Assembly: GCF_023078275.1 (NCBI RefSeq)
Contig: NC_062990.1
Span: 1,567,501-1,631,500 of the forward strand
DNA from: Leguminivora glycinivorella
Lineage: Eukaryota; Arthropoda; Insecta; Lepidoptera; Tortricidae
Length of the DNA stretch: 64,000 nt
Direction: 5' to 3'
Shown: one piece after another, positions 54,405-64,000 of the stretch
How positions within the stretch are numbered: position 1 is the first letter of the stretch
How the letters are laid out: every line of letters starts with the position of its first letter
The notes under the pieces: model-generated
Database searches by the model: none
The model's input: only the letters and a program-made list of their open reading frames with translations
Told to the model about the DNA's origin: nothing
Made by a program: the position numbers and the translations under genes

Positions 54405-55500
54405 CCCTTTGAAGTTTCGACCTGACAAGAAATGTACTTGGTAACCTATCGATGTTTCGAAAATCTTTTGGCCGATTATCATTTGTCCGAAAACGGTTGA
54501 CAGAATTTTTATAATCCAAATACATTGTTTACCATACTTTCCATATGTCGCTAGTTTGCTATCCCACATTATCGTTTTCCCGAAATTCAATATCCAGAAG
54601 AACGGTTGACAACTTTATCATTTGACAACCGATTTGTTAACCACCTTTTTATAAATCCCATGCTACGTAACATCGAAATGTCATTTTCCCTAATACCATT
54701 TTATAGAAACTCAATAACCAGAAGAACGGTTGCCAATCTTATCATTTGACAACCGTTTCGTTAGCCACCTTTTCATAAATCCGATGCTAACGCGACATCG
54801 AAATGTCATGTTCCCTAATATCATTGTAAAAAAAAATACAAAAAAATTGGATAGGTTACGTCACGGAAACAAACATTTGCTAGAAAAGTGGGTTAGGTTA
54901 GGTTAGAACTGCGGCCATACAGAAACAAACTTGTGCTAGAAAAGTGGGTTAGGTTAGGTTAGAACTGCGACCATACAGAAACAAAGTTGTGCTAGAAAAG
55001 TTGGTTAGGTTAGGTTAGAACTGCGATCATACAGAAACAAACCTTTGCCATAAACCCTTATGGCAAGGATTCTTAAGTCAAGTAAGAACTGCGACCGTGA
55101 GGGTCGGCAACAAACTTTTGTTAGAAAATTAAGGATTTACTGAACTTTTGATATAGCGGCTTAATAATATTTCGAATTATTAAACTATACTCCATACAAA
55201 ATAGCTGTCAAATGATACTTAGGAATTTTAACAAGTGTTAATTTGAATTTCGAAGTTTTGATATAGCGGCTAAATAATATTTCGGATTAAAAACTTTACG
55301 CGACAAAAAGTAGTTGTCAAATGATTCTTAGGCATTTTAATAAGTGTTGATTCGAATCATAAGCGAAACAAAATTACAGCGAAATAAGAATGGGGAAAAT
55401 AATAATAGGGGAAAAGTACTTTCGGGCAAACAAAACTTAGGGCAATTAATAAAATGGGAAGCGTTTTCGGGCTACTAATATTCGACATTACAATTTTCGA
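54405..55500. repeat. Internally duplicated repeat block
   Basis: Three successive minisatellites: a 140-bp direct duplication (54572-54838, CCAGAAGAACGGTTG...CATCGAAATGTCAT), three to four 64-bp units (54880-55040, GCTAGAAAAGTGGGTTAGG) and a 115-bp duplication (55142-55370, TTTTGATATAGCGGCT). It may be one large non-autonomous element. Confidence 0.65.
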
Positions 55501-55600
55501 CTTTTTGATATACCTATGATATTTTTGATATACCAATGTACTTCTTTGCGAAATAGTACGGCAAAAAAAAATATACTGAAAAATATGTACAAATCTAAGG

Positions 55601-55728
55601 TCCGACCGAGATTCTCGGCCGCGAATGAATTGTATGAAGACTCGGCCGATAGTTTCGGCCGGCCGAGATTATCGGCCGAGACTTCATACAATTCATTCGA
55701 GGCCAAGAATCTCGGTCAGACTTTATAA
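55601..55728. mobile_element. Foldback MITE (GACCGAGATTCTCGGCC)
   Basis: The arms from GTCCGACCGAGATTCTCGG and their inverse meet in a CGGCCGGCCGAG centre. Open frames on both strands are palindrome artefacts. Confidence 0.75.
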
Positions 55729-56394
55729 AAATCTATAAAAAGTACTTCCTTCCAGGATTCTCACGTTAACGACGCCATTAAACATACAATCAGCTGTAGA
55801 CAGGTACCAATTATATTAAATAGACGTAGGTCGACGACGAGTAAACTGAGTAATTTACTTAGAAAAAGTGCTACAAAATGAGTGCGAACCGGGCGCAAGT
55901 GGTAGGACCTTGGGTTTACTTGGATGTATCCAACTGAATTCATTCCACTGCAAGCTAGTTAGTATCACATTAGCAGGTTTATTTATGTATTTGTTGAAAA
56001 AAAAACATTAAGTCTTTCGCTAAAAGATTGTCTTGAAATTAAAAAAAAGAAACAATGTAATTTAATTGCGAATAATTTTACATTTGAAATATCTATAAAC
56101 CTATTTTCTTAATTAAAATTATTTTAGATCTTAGACATTTTTGAAGTCGACAAACTGACAGGTCGTAACACTCAGTCATTGTTACTTTGCGTGGAATGCC
56201 GCTCACTCAGCGCGTGACATTCTGTCTCAACGCGACTCACTCATTCCATTCATTCACTTATTCACTCAGTCAGTGACAACAGAATGCCCAGAATGGTTTT
56301 GAATGGTGGAATGGTTGGTTGGAATGTGTGTTTTACATTTAGATCGAGTGCAATATGAGTTTATGTTAGTAAACTGTTTAAAACAATTTGCCAT
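55729..56394. other. Unassigned
   Basis: 56160-56335 is rich in CACTCA/TCATTC and GAATGG motifs but has no clear period. No frame. Confidence 0.35.
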
Positions 56395-56600
56395 TCAACG
56401 CGGTAACGCGGCGAGTGTAATGGGCACCTTTGCACCAGGGGTTGCGCGGGGAGGCCTCTTCCAGTAGGTTTTTTTTTTGTTTTATACTCAACGTACGTTT
56501 TTTAGTTTTACAGTTATTTAAGTTTTTAAGTAGATTTAATTTTATTTTATTTGTAAGCTAATTTGTACCCATTTTATAATTTAAATTGAATAAAAATTCC
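56395..56600 (+). pseudogene. LINE ORF C-terminal remnant (AIQRGNAAS family)
   Basis: AIQRGNAASVMGTFAPGVARG...stop at 56467, followed by an AT-rich 3' UTR (TTTTATTTTATTTGTAAGC) like that at 46430. Confidence 0.6.
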
Positions 56601-57030
56601 CTTTTTAAAACAGTAAAAAGATGGATGTAACTAAACGCAAAAACGTGATGGTCACTTAACAAAATGTTTTGGAGGTTATGTTAGGAAGTTACACTTCTTC
56701 TAGGGACTCCTCGCTCTGTTTTTTTGCCTACTACGAACCTACCTACTAAGTTGCTGTCTCACTATACCTAGGTACATTAAATAGTATGTGAACGACCTAA
56801 ATAAAGGCTACACAGAAAACTGAAATACGGTAAGTAACCCAACACTGCAACATTTGCAATATTACATAATAAAATGCCGTGTTTGACCCCATTCCCGTAC
56901 TTTACACTTATATACAACTACGACTTTATAATATATCTCTTATACAGCGTGTACACGTTATACGGGCGATAAATGAAACCAGGCATATAGTTCATTAGTG
57001 TTATCATTAATTGAGAGGCGTTTTTGAGTC
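56601..57030. other. No feature recognised
   Basis: TATACGGGCGA...AATTCATTAG(A/T)GTTATCATTAATT(A/G)AGAGG(T/C)GT near 56950-57025 recurs at 54177-54245, an unclassified repeat. Confidence 0.4.
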
Positions 57031-57245
57031 TGGTACATCGGGGCAAAACTCAACTGGGGAGCAAATGTAACTGGTCTATTTTTTCCTTGTTTTACAATGT
57101 TTGCATTATTAAATAGATTGTCCACCGGTTATATATGGTAGGCGTGTTCAGTGGATACATGTAGAACTCAACATAATAGTGTAATAATGGAAAAATGGAT
57201 TAGTTACAATTGTCCCCCAATCGAGATTTGCTCCGCTGTACCTTA
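57031..57245. mobile_element. MITE (GTACAGCGG), copy 2
   Basis: Relative of 31466-31650 with the GGTTATATATGGTAGGCGTG core, in inverted orientation. Confidence 0.65.
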
Positions 57246-57724
57246 CTCTTTATTTTCACCCCATAATGAATCTTTGAATTTACAGCAGAAACGTACTGCA
57301 AACGTGATTGCGGTGACAGTCAATAATGAATGAGTCAACGAGCATTTAACGCGAGTGTTTTTGCGTTACGACGAATTATTTTGTAAGGATAAAAATTTTA
57401 TTTCAATTTTAAGTCATAGTTATCTAATTGCCCGTGTTAGGTTTACACCCTGTATACTCAGTGTTAAGGTTCGAGTAACCTTGTTTGTAAGGAGGAGGTA
57501 AATAATGGTGTAATCTGGAAAAACGCGGACGCATTTCTGGTTTCAGGGATTCACATTTAGAGGATAGTCGTAGGCCGCTCCTCCATACAAATGTCGTTCA
57601 GAAAATCATAGCTGAGTATGATCTTTGTAAAAAAAAATATTGACGTTGCAGTGATCAAAGCAGAATTACTCTTATTCATGTTCAAAAACTGCATCATTTT
57701 ATTTAAATGCATCAACTCTTCCAA
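57246..57724. other. No feature recognised
   Basis: No element ends or frames. Confidence 0.4.
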
Positions 57725-57868
57725 TTATTAAAAGTTAGTGACCGACCGAAGGTTCGGTTTATTCGGTTTCGATTTCGGCCAGTTTCGGCCAAAAAATCAT
57801 GTTTAGTCCGTAGTTTCGGTTTCGGCCAAAACACAGCCGAATCTTTCGGCCGGACCGAAACATACAAT
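57725..57868. mobile_element. MITE-like TTTCGG-rich foldback
   Basis: GACCGACCGAAGGTTCGG...CTTTCGGCCGGACC shows inverse ends and many TTTCGG units, reminiscent of the hAT-type element at 18254. Confidence 0.5.
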
Positions 57869-57880
57869 ACTTTCAATAAT

Positions 57881-58830
57881 AATATTGTCTTCGGTTACCG
57901 CGATAGTTACTCATGAAATAAAACTATGGAAACGGATTAAATCGCGTATAATACACAATGCGTTCATTATATATATGTCGCAGTAAGATAGATAAAGCCG
58001 TTATATAGTTATAACCCTAGGGATATAATTATATGTCGTAACATAGTTAAACGAAAGCGATTTATTGCTATCTTACTAGGAATATAACTATAATACGTTA
58101 CTAGTTTAGTCAAATAGTTATATGACTGGATTTAGTTTAGTGAAATGATTGTAGACAGGAGTGCGGCGGTGCGGCGGAGGTATAGTTATAACACTAGGGA
58201 TATAATTATATGCGTTAAACAAACAAACCACAGTGAAGAATTGTTTAAGGCAAGAATTTGTTAACTATTTCCAATTCAATGTGCTTATTCTCTCTAAACA
58301 CACAGACGGATGGACAGAGTCGCGACATAAGGGTTCCTTTTGATTTTTTTTTTGGTATAGAACTATAAAAGAGCCGGGACTCCCGGATCCAGTCCCACTT
58401 AGAGACGTATTATAATTATATCCCTAGACCAAGTTTAATCCAGTGATATAATTATGTAACTAAACTAGTACCGTAATATAATTATATTCCTAGTAAGATG
58501 GTTATGAATCGCTTTTGTTTAGCTATGTTACGGCATATAATTATATCCCTAGGGTTATAACTATACCTCTGCCGTACCGCCGCACTCCTGCCTACAATCA
58601 TTTCACTAGACTGAATCCAGTCATATAACTATTTGACTAAACTAGTAACGTATTATAGTTATATTCCTAGTAAGATAGCAATTAATCGCTTTCGTTTAAC
58701 TATGTTACGACGTATAATTATATTCCTAGGGTTATAACTATATAACGGTTTTATCTATCTTACTGCGACATATATATATATTTTTTTTTATTATACGCGA
58801 TTTAATCCGTTTCCATAGTTTTATTTCATG
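57881..58830. mobile_element. 950-bp foldback element with 12-bp target duplication
   Basis: Direct repeats ACTTTCAATAAT lie at 57869-57880 and 58831-58842. The ends share TCATGAAATAAAACTATGG and onward for about 42 bp in inverse. Inner arms (about 57965-58225 and 58520-58780) pair extensively and are made of CCTAGGGATATAATTATA variants. A central spacer holds CACACAGACGGATGGACAGA and CCGGGACTCCCGGATCC. Confidence 0.75.
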
Positions 58831-58842
58831 ACTTTCAATAAT

Positions 58843-59184
58843 GTTAATACCAAAGGAGGAAAATGAGAACTATATTTCTGTGAAAAAGCGAAGCGATTGT
58901 CCTTCAGTTTCGTGTAAAGTGTTAGCCTGTATAATTTATTGTAATATCCTGTATAATAAAATTCACTTAGTGATAAGGAAACCCTGCAGGAAAATCCCAT
59001 TTTATTAGTATGTGCTAGGGTTGCAGGGATTATGTCATAAATAAGACGAATCATCTCTGGCCTTGAGCTGCAACGTGTGATATACATTTGGCGGAATTTG
59101 CTTGACGTCATATAACATTCTATCTTTATTTTTCCGAAGTTGACATGCCGATAAAAATCGTTTATCCTTTTTCATAGCCGTAGT
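58843..59184. other. No feature recognised
   Basis: A 96-codon minus-strand frame here has no recognisable domain. Confidence 0.35.
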
Positions 59185-59186
59185 CC

Positions 59187-59475
59187 TGGTTTCGAATCCC
59201 GGTAAGGGCATTTATTTATGTGATGAGCACAGATATTTGTTGCTGAGTCATGGATGTTTTCTTAAATTACATCGTTGTCTGGGTACCCACAACACAGGCC
59301 TTCTTGAGTTTACTGTGGGACTCAGTCAATCTGTGCACAGTTTTTTTTCTTTTATTTTAGTATAAATAGGTAGACGTTTGACCGCGATCATACCTGATGG
59401 TAAGTGATGATGCGGTCTACGGTGGAGCACGCTTACCTATGAGATACCTATTTACTCAGACAGGGCATTCCACTC
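59187..59475 (+). mobile_element. SINE body fragment and LINE-like piece
   Basis: 59187-59340 is a GACCGGTCTGG SINE lacking its 5' head (starts GTTTCGAATCCCGGTAAGGG). 59345-59475 resembles other lepidopteran LINE fragments (TTGACCGCGATCATACCTGATGGTAAGTGATGATGC). Confidence 0.55.
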
Positions 59476-59602
59476 CTATAATATTTATCTTTTTATTTAT
59501 TACTGTTCCCTCCAAATATATTGGCTAGTTATTATAATCCAGAAGTTCAGAACAAACCGGGTACTATTCAAAGATAGTTCCGAATTCAAATAATTTAAAA
59601 AC

Positions 59603-59669
59603 AGTTAACCCCTGGACTTGAACCCTTGACAGTTACTTGGCAGACCAAACCTGTGCTTATGCCAACTAA
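59603..59669 (-). tRNA. tRNA-like remnant
   Basis: The minus strand reads GTTTAGTTGGCATAAGCACAGG...AGGGTTCAAGTCCAGGGGTT, with box A- and box B-like parts. The anticodon stem is poor, so a tRNA-derived repeat is the likelier reading. Confidence 0.3.
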
Positions 59670-59859
59670 ACATTGTTTTGTCGAAGGGTTGAAGATTTAT
59701 AGTTAAAAATCTTGGAAAGATTTATGATTTATCTATTGAAATATGTGAATATTGAAGAAGCATGACTTGTGGAAATAATAAAGAATATTACCGTCTTACA
59801 GAAGACCGCAGCCAAATAGCACTAGACCCTACTCATAGTGTTGTGTTCCTGCCGGTGAG

Positions 59860-60145
59860 TAAGGCTGCCAGAGCTCAATGAGGGTGCGGTGTGCTGATGA
59901 CGGGAGGACTTGCGGAACTAACTTGTTCCGTCTATTGTCCTTTGAGTCGTCGGCAACCCGAACCCTCCTTGGAACTTGTGCACTCCTTTTTGCTGCGTAC
60001 TTAACGCAGCAAAAGGGAATGTACAAGTTTCTAATAGGGTGGCAACGCGCATGTGACACTGTTTAAGCTGCAGGCGTCCATAGGTTACGGTGACCGCTTT
60101 ACATCAGGCGGGCCGTATGCTTGTTTGCCATCGACGTAGTATAAA
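59860..60145 (-). repeat. LINE-like repeat (TACTACGTCGGTGG family), copy 3
   Basis: Nearly the same extent as 27183-27485, from GCTGCCAGAGCTCAA(T/C)GAGG to the T-rich start. It preserves the VADDSKD..RRNK frame on the minus strand. Confidence 0.7.
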
Positions 60146-60187
60146 AAAAAATATATTGGAATAGGTACAGTAAAAAAAAGTTAAACA

Positions 60188-60418
60188 GGGTGTAATAAAA
60201 ACGACCGTTCAAACTTTGCATAGAAAATTTTGAGGTCATAATGAATAACTTTTACTATGGTATAATGCTGAAATCGCAAAAAAATTGCCTGTTTCATACA
60301 TTTTGACTGTGCCAAATTTTTATTTGCGATTTCAGCATTGGTCTCATAATAAAAGTTGTTAATTATGACTTTAAGTCACTATGCAAAGTTTCAACGGTCC
60401 TTTTTATTTCACTCTGTA
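60188..60418. mobile_element. MITE (ACCGTTCAAACTTTGCATAG)
   Basis: Ends ACGACCGTTCAAACTTTGCA and TGCAAAGTTTCAACGGTCC are inverse, as are TTGAGGTCATAATGAATAAC and the opposite arm. A related copy is at 63237-63700. Confidence 0.65.
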
Positions 60419-60486
60419 TTGAAAATGATATTAAAAATCGAATCGTAATCGTAAGTTTTGGAATCGTTCTTTTCCAAACAAATTAT

Positions 60487-61095
60487 TTTAGAAGCCTTCG
60501 TAACTGAGCATTTCTTTTTTTTGCCACATTTATGAAATGTGATATTTTTGAAAAAAGTTATGCTATTTGTAATCAGAATCACTAGCTTTTTCATTCCTAG
60601 TGGTTAAAAAAATTCTCCCATTCAATTTTTTCTTATTGTGTTACCATTTTCCGTACATGTTGTGTGGGGTAACAAAAGAGGAAAGTAACAAAAATGTATG
60701 CGAATTCTGGGACACTTATATTATATATATATATAATATAAGTATATTTAGCTTATATTTGATGTACCTTTTATTCCAATTTTATTTTATTATTTTTGTT
60801 TTAGTCTCTTTTATATTTTTATGGGCTTTCCTATAAACTGTTGTACTAAGTGCTATATTTGTCTACCATTCTTCATCACATTTCACCTACTCAAAGGTTA
60901 GCTGGAAGAAATCCCTTAAAGGGATAAGTTCGCCTTTGTACTGTCTATCCTGTGTCATATTTGTGTTTTGTGTTTTGTACAATAAAGAGTTTATACATAC
61001 ATACATACATACACTTTTTGTCTCCCAGTGAGATTGAAAGTACTCGTGATTCTGAGTACAATTGACCTAAAATTCCCTAAAAAAAAAATGCTTAA
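60487..61095 (-). repeat. Dispersed repeat interrupted by a LINE tail
   Basis: 60487-60716 and 61012-61095 together match 24590-24914 in inverse. The 295-bp insert 60717-61011 ends GGGATAAGTTCGCCTTTGTAC...GTACAATAAAGAG, then (CATA)n, a LINE 3' end. Confidence 0.65.
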
Positions 61096-61368
61096 CTGAC
61101 AGATTTTTTTTACAGATAATTAATTCAGACAAAAAGCAAATAGTTGCGCTGTATTTACATTTTTATCAGTTTTTCCATAGCCACCTTCTGTCTACATCAT
61201 CAACTTGATGGTATATTGCAATACCATTGCAGTGTGAAACTTTCCTCAAGAATTAAAGAACACGTCGCTGCAGTCAAAAAGAATGACACTGATTTAAACT
61301 TTCACGATTATTACACATAATTATTTTTAAAGTCGGGACTTATTCGGGTATGACTAGTTGACTACATA

Positions 61369-61745
61369 TTAAACTGACCTCCAACGTTTCAGGGACGGCG
61401 TTGTCCCCGTGGTCTCGGAGTCGAAAAAGTGTCGTGGAAGTCTGACTGATGGCTTCAAACTATCAAATGTATGGAATCCAGTGATTTGTTTGTGTAATAA
61501 ACCGGTGAAGTCAGAATTGAACAAACGTAACGACACTGTGAGTGTAGTGTGCTTGGACTGACCATCGAGTATGAATACTGTGAATGCGACCAGTGGTAAC
61601 GCTGAAAGTGAACGCAGCCGACGCGCGCGAAAGAGGGTAGATCGCGTGCTGTCTACGCAACTTTGACATCCACCCGCCTTCGTCAGTTTTCCGTGATCAT
61701 GACGCATGCAACTGCGTCGCAATATAGGGAGTTCGACAAAAATCA
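61369..61745 (-). pseudogene. Penelope-like retroelement C-terminus
   Basis: A minus-strand open frame ends NSDFTGLLHKQ...DSLKPSVRLPRHFFDSETTG, then TTPSLKRWRSV and a stop at 61369, followed by TATGTAGTCAACTAGTCATACC. The same last codons occur in the insertion at 2930. I recall this tail from lepidopteran Penelope-like proteins. The RT part is missing. Confidence 0.5.
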
Positions 61746-63236
61746 AAAAGGTAATCACGGTCTACACCGTGTTTCACTTAACACTAAAAACCTGAAAACA
61801 CTTTGTTCAGAATCGAGAGTAGAATCGATTGAGCTATATCTTGATGGGGGTAATATTTTTATTTAAATTAGTATTATTAGTTATTTTTTACGTGCCCATT
61901 CTATTGTACTCGTAATACAACATTGTGTATATCGCATTGCTAGAGGTTGTTTACCTTTTTTCAGTATTTAAGGGTATTAATACTGGCCGGTTACTTGGAC
62001 GATTATTTTTTCCGCTACTAGTTTGACGTTGTTTGTCAGTTTAATCTTAATGTTTATCATAAGTCATAACAAATTGAACTCCTACCTAATTACAACCTTG
62101 TCATTTTGAATATTGAGTTTATTTGCTTACTGCGATTACCTGTCCAATTTGAAGTTTACTGTGACAAAGCTTTAAAGTGTTTTACAGTGACATCTTAGCT
62201 GTCTATTGGTAAACCTTATGTCGTTGCAGTAACGTCCACAAATAAATAGTCTTATGGTTTATGATGGTAGTTAGCAATTATTTTATTGAGTGTAGAGCTA
62301 AAAGTCAAGTAGAGCTGTACAGAAAATTAAAAATTCAATTAAAAAAAAAGTAACGATCAGATTGAAAGATGAATACTCTAGATGAATTTAAAAAAATAAA
62401 AATCAGTTGGGGTGTCTGAGGTTTTGAGTGATACCGGAAACACCGTGTATATCCCGGTCATATAAATCTAATGAAAATAACCGTGAATTATTTAAATCTC
62501 TCAGGTATGAACATGCTCTTCAATTTAGCGAAATTATACCTGAAATAAAAAGAAACCAAAAAAACCCATTAGGCCCATAACTGCCATACCTATCAAGTAA
62601 AAATATCTCACTTAAAAAGCATTATCCAATTATAGATTTTTAGTACAACCTACGCCTATCAATTAACTGATGTGTTGATACTGTTGATCCCATTTACCCC
62701 CCGTGGGGACAATTACCCGCCTGCAGGCTCAGCGGGGAGAAATTACCCCAATTGAGGTAATTTTACCACAGCGCGTCAGTTTTTTAGATCATTAGCAATG
62801 ACAATAATTATTATTGTATGAGTCATAAAACCATTAGGATTCAATTGATCGTTTCTAGCACTAAATGAAATGGTCGTGGAATACAGCTTTTTACGTGGAT
62901 TTCCTCAGCAGTTCTCGAAAAGTTTGTACAAAAATTAAGGAAAAAGTTAAATTTGTTTTTATTATTCCTATTTTGTTACCAAGATTTCTTTGATGAATTG
63001 AGATTTTAGTAAGTTTTATTTCGTCATTAAGGTTCTCTAGTATCTGTATTTTCTTAATTATAACAATTTTATCCTGTATATGTCTTACGAAAGTGGACTT
63101 ATATTACTAAATGTTGGTAACAAAATAGGATCAATTAAAATTTGCTGACGTGGCTATGTACAAAGTTGACGGGAACTGCTCTCCTAAGGAATTTTATTTC
63201 AGCTTGAATAAGGTTTGGTCCTTATACAGACTGAAA
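61746..63236. other. Long unassigned stretch
   Basis: AT-rich DNA without recognisable repeats or frames. 62695-62765 has repeated AATTACCC motifs on a GC-richer patch. Confidence 0.4.
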
Positions 63237-63705
63237 TAAAAAATACCGTTCAAACTTTTCATAGTGAATCTTAGATCAAATTAAACCTTTTTCTCATAGA
63301 AAATATTTTAATTTGTATTTTTTAAGTAGTCTCACTACTATTATACTATAAACACTAAATAAATGTCATATACAAAGAAAAAACCGCGGAGTACGCCGGT
63401 TCGAATCCAGCTGGAACACTTGGAGGCATTGGTCATTTTTTCTTTGTATATGACATTTATTTAATGTTTGCATAGTGACTTTTGAGGTCATAATGAACAA
63501 CTTTTATTATGGCACCAAAGTTGAAATCGCGAAAAAAAAATAGCTGTTCCATAGAAATGAGCGGCGTCATAAATTCATAACAATCGAAATGAATGAAACA
63601 GCCAATTTTTTTTGCAAATTCAGCATTGGTCCCATAATAAATTTTGTCAAAGTCACTATGCAAAGTTTGAACGGTCCTTTTTATGTCACCGTATATAAAG
63701 AATTT
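63237..63705. mobile_element. MITE (ACCGTTCAAACTTT) with nested hairpin
   Basis: A second copy of the 60188 family. A palindrome at about 63361-63461 (AAATGTCATATACAAAG and the inverse) lies in it and encloses GCCGGTTCGAATCCAGC, a tRNA T-arm-like piece. Confidence 0.6.
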
Positions 63706-63799
63706 GATGAACACATTTTTTTTATATTATTTAGGGTCAGTTGCATCAACCACATTTGACAGACACATCATCGTCACGCAGCAGACGTCTATGGACATA

Positions 63800-63945
63800 T
63801 GAAACCAGTCAGGTTCAGTTTCTAATGGGTCGGCAACGCGCATAATGTGACACCCATTGAGTTGGAGGCGTACATAGGTTATGGTGACCGCTTTCCACCA
63901 GGCGGGCCGTATACCTGTTTGCCACCACGTTGTATAAAAACTCAA
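63800..63945 (-). repeat. LINE-like repeat (TACTACGTCGGTGG family) fragment
   Basis: On the minus strand: ATACAACGTGGTGGCAAACAGG, ACGGCCCGCCTGGTGG to CCGACCCATTAGAAACTG. Confidence 0.6.
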
Positions 63946-64000
63946 TTTTCAATGTATCTCTTATTAATAAAGGGATTGACAGAAATCGAAATTGTGATAT

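Noticed and set aside
54880..55040. Telomeric TTAGG array
   Set aside because: Only two or three TTAGG copies per unit inside a longer non-telomeric repeat; there is no uninterrupted array.

Overview
The window looks like a nuclear contig from a moth or butterfly (Lepidoptera). It is AT-rich, intron-bearing and crowded with interspersed repeats whose types I recognise as lepidopteran: two abundant tRNA-derived SINEs, Lep1-like elements ending near a TTATAATATT motif, repeats carrying GGAC-type microsatellites, LINE 3' tails ending in (TAAA)n- or (TACA)n-like simple repeats, and many TIR or foldback MITEs. Species cannot be read from the sequence.

Only one host protein-coding gene can be supported. 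It lies on the minus strand between about 15.2 and 25.1 kb. Five coding exons with consensus splice sites and fully consistent phases (25072-24958, 22385-22222, 21942-21777, 20312-20125, 19219-19088), then a terminal exon whose first codon is the stop (17024-17022), give a 255-residue secreted protein with two Ig domains. It resembles ImpL2, the ecdysone-inducible insulin-binding protein. Its likely 1.8-kb 3' UTR (17021 down to about 15220) is the longest repeat-poor stretch near the gene. Its introns hold a SINE, two LINE tails, a hAT-type MITE and several foldback MITEs. Intron 3 holds a partial duplicate of exon 3 that has a MITE inserted exactly at its splice donor.

Layout: 0-15 kb is repeats, including a 1.88-kb PIF/Harbinger-type non-autonomous element that carries a 121-bp tandem array and sits inside a SINE, and a self-nested pair of microsatellite-bearing repeats. 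15-25 kb is ImpL2. 25-33 kb holds TIR elements, a 1.5-kb palindrome with about 500-bp arms and a second palindrome with 212-bp arms. 33.4-34.4 kb is a GC-rich tandem array with two self-complementary hairpins in every roughly 60-bp unit. 35-52 kb is SINE, Lep1, LINE and MITE debris with long (TA)n tracts. 53.2-53.7 kb is the C-terminal end of a non-LTR retrotransposon with a PD-(D/E)XK-like (R2/R4-type) nuclease motif. 54-64 kb is foldback elements and retroelement tails, including a Penelope-like C-terminus.

I found no multi-gene system. The observations most worth checking are structural: transposons that carry arrays, foldback elements with 12-13-bp target duplications, tRNA-like sequences placed inside inverted repeats, and the alternative-exon-like duplicate in ImpL2. 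Family names are from memory and were not searched. Coordinates of repeat edges are approximate unless target-site duplications are given.
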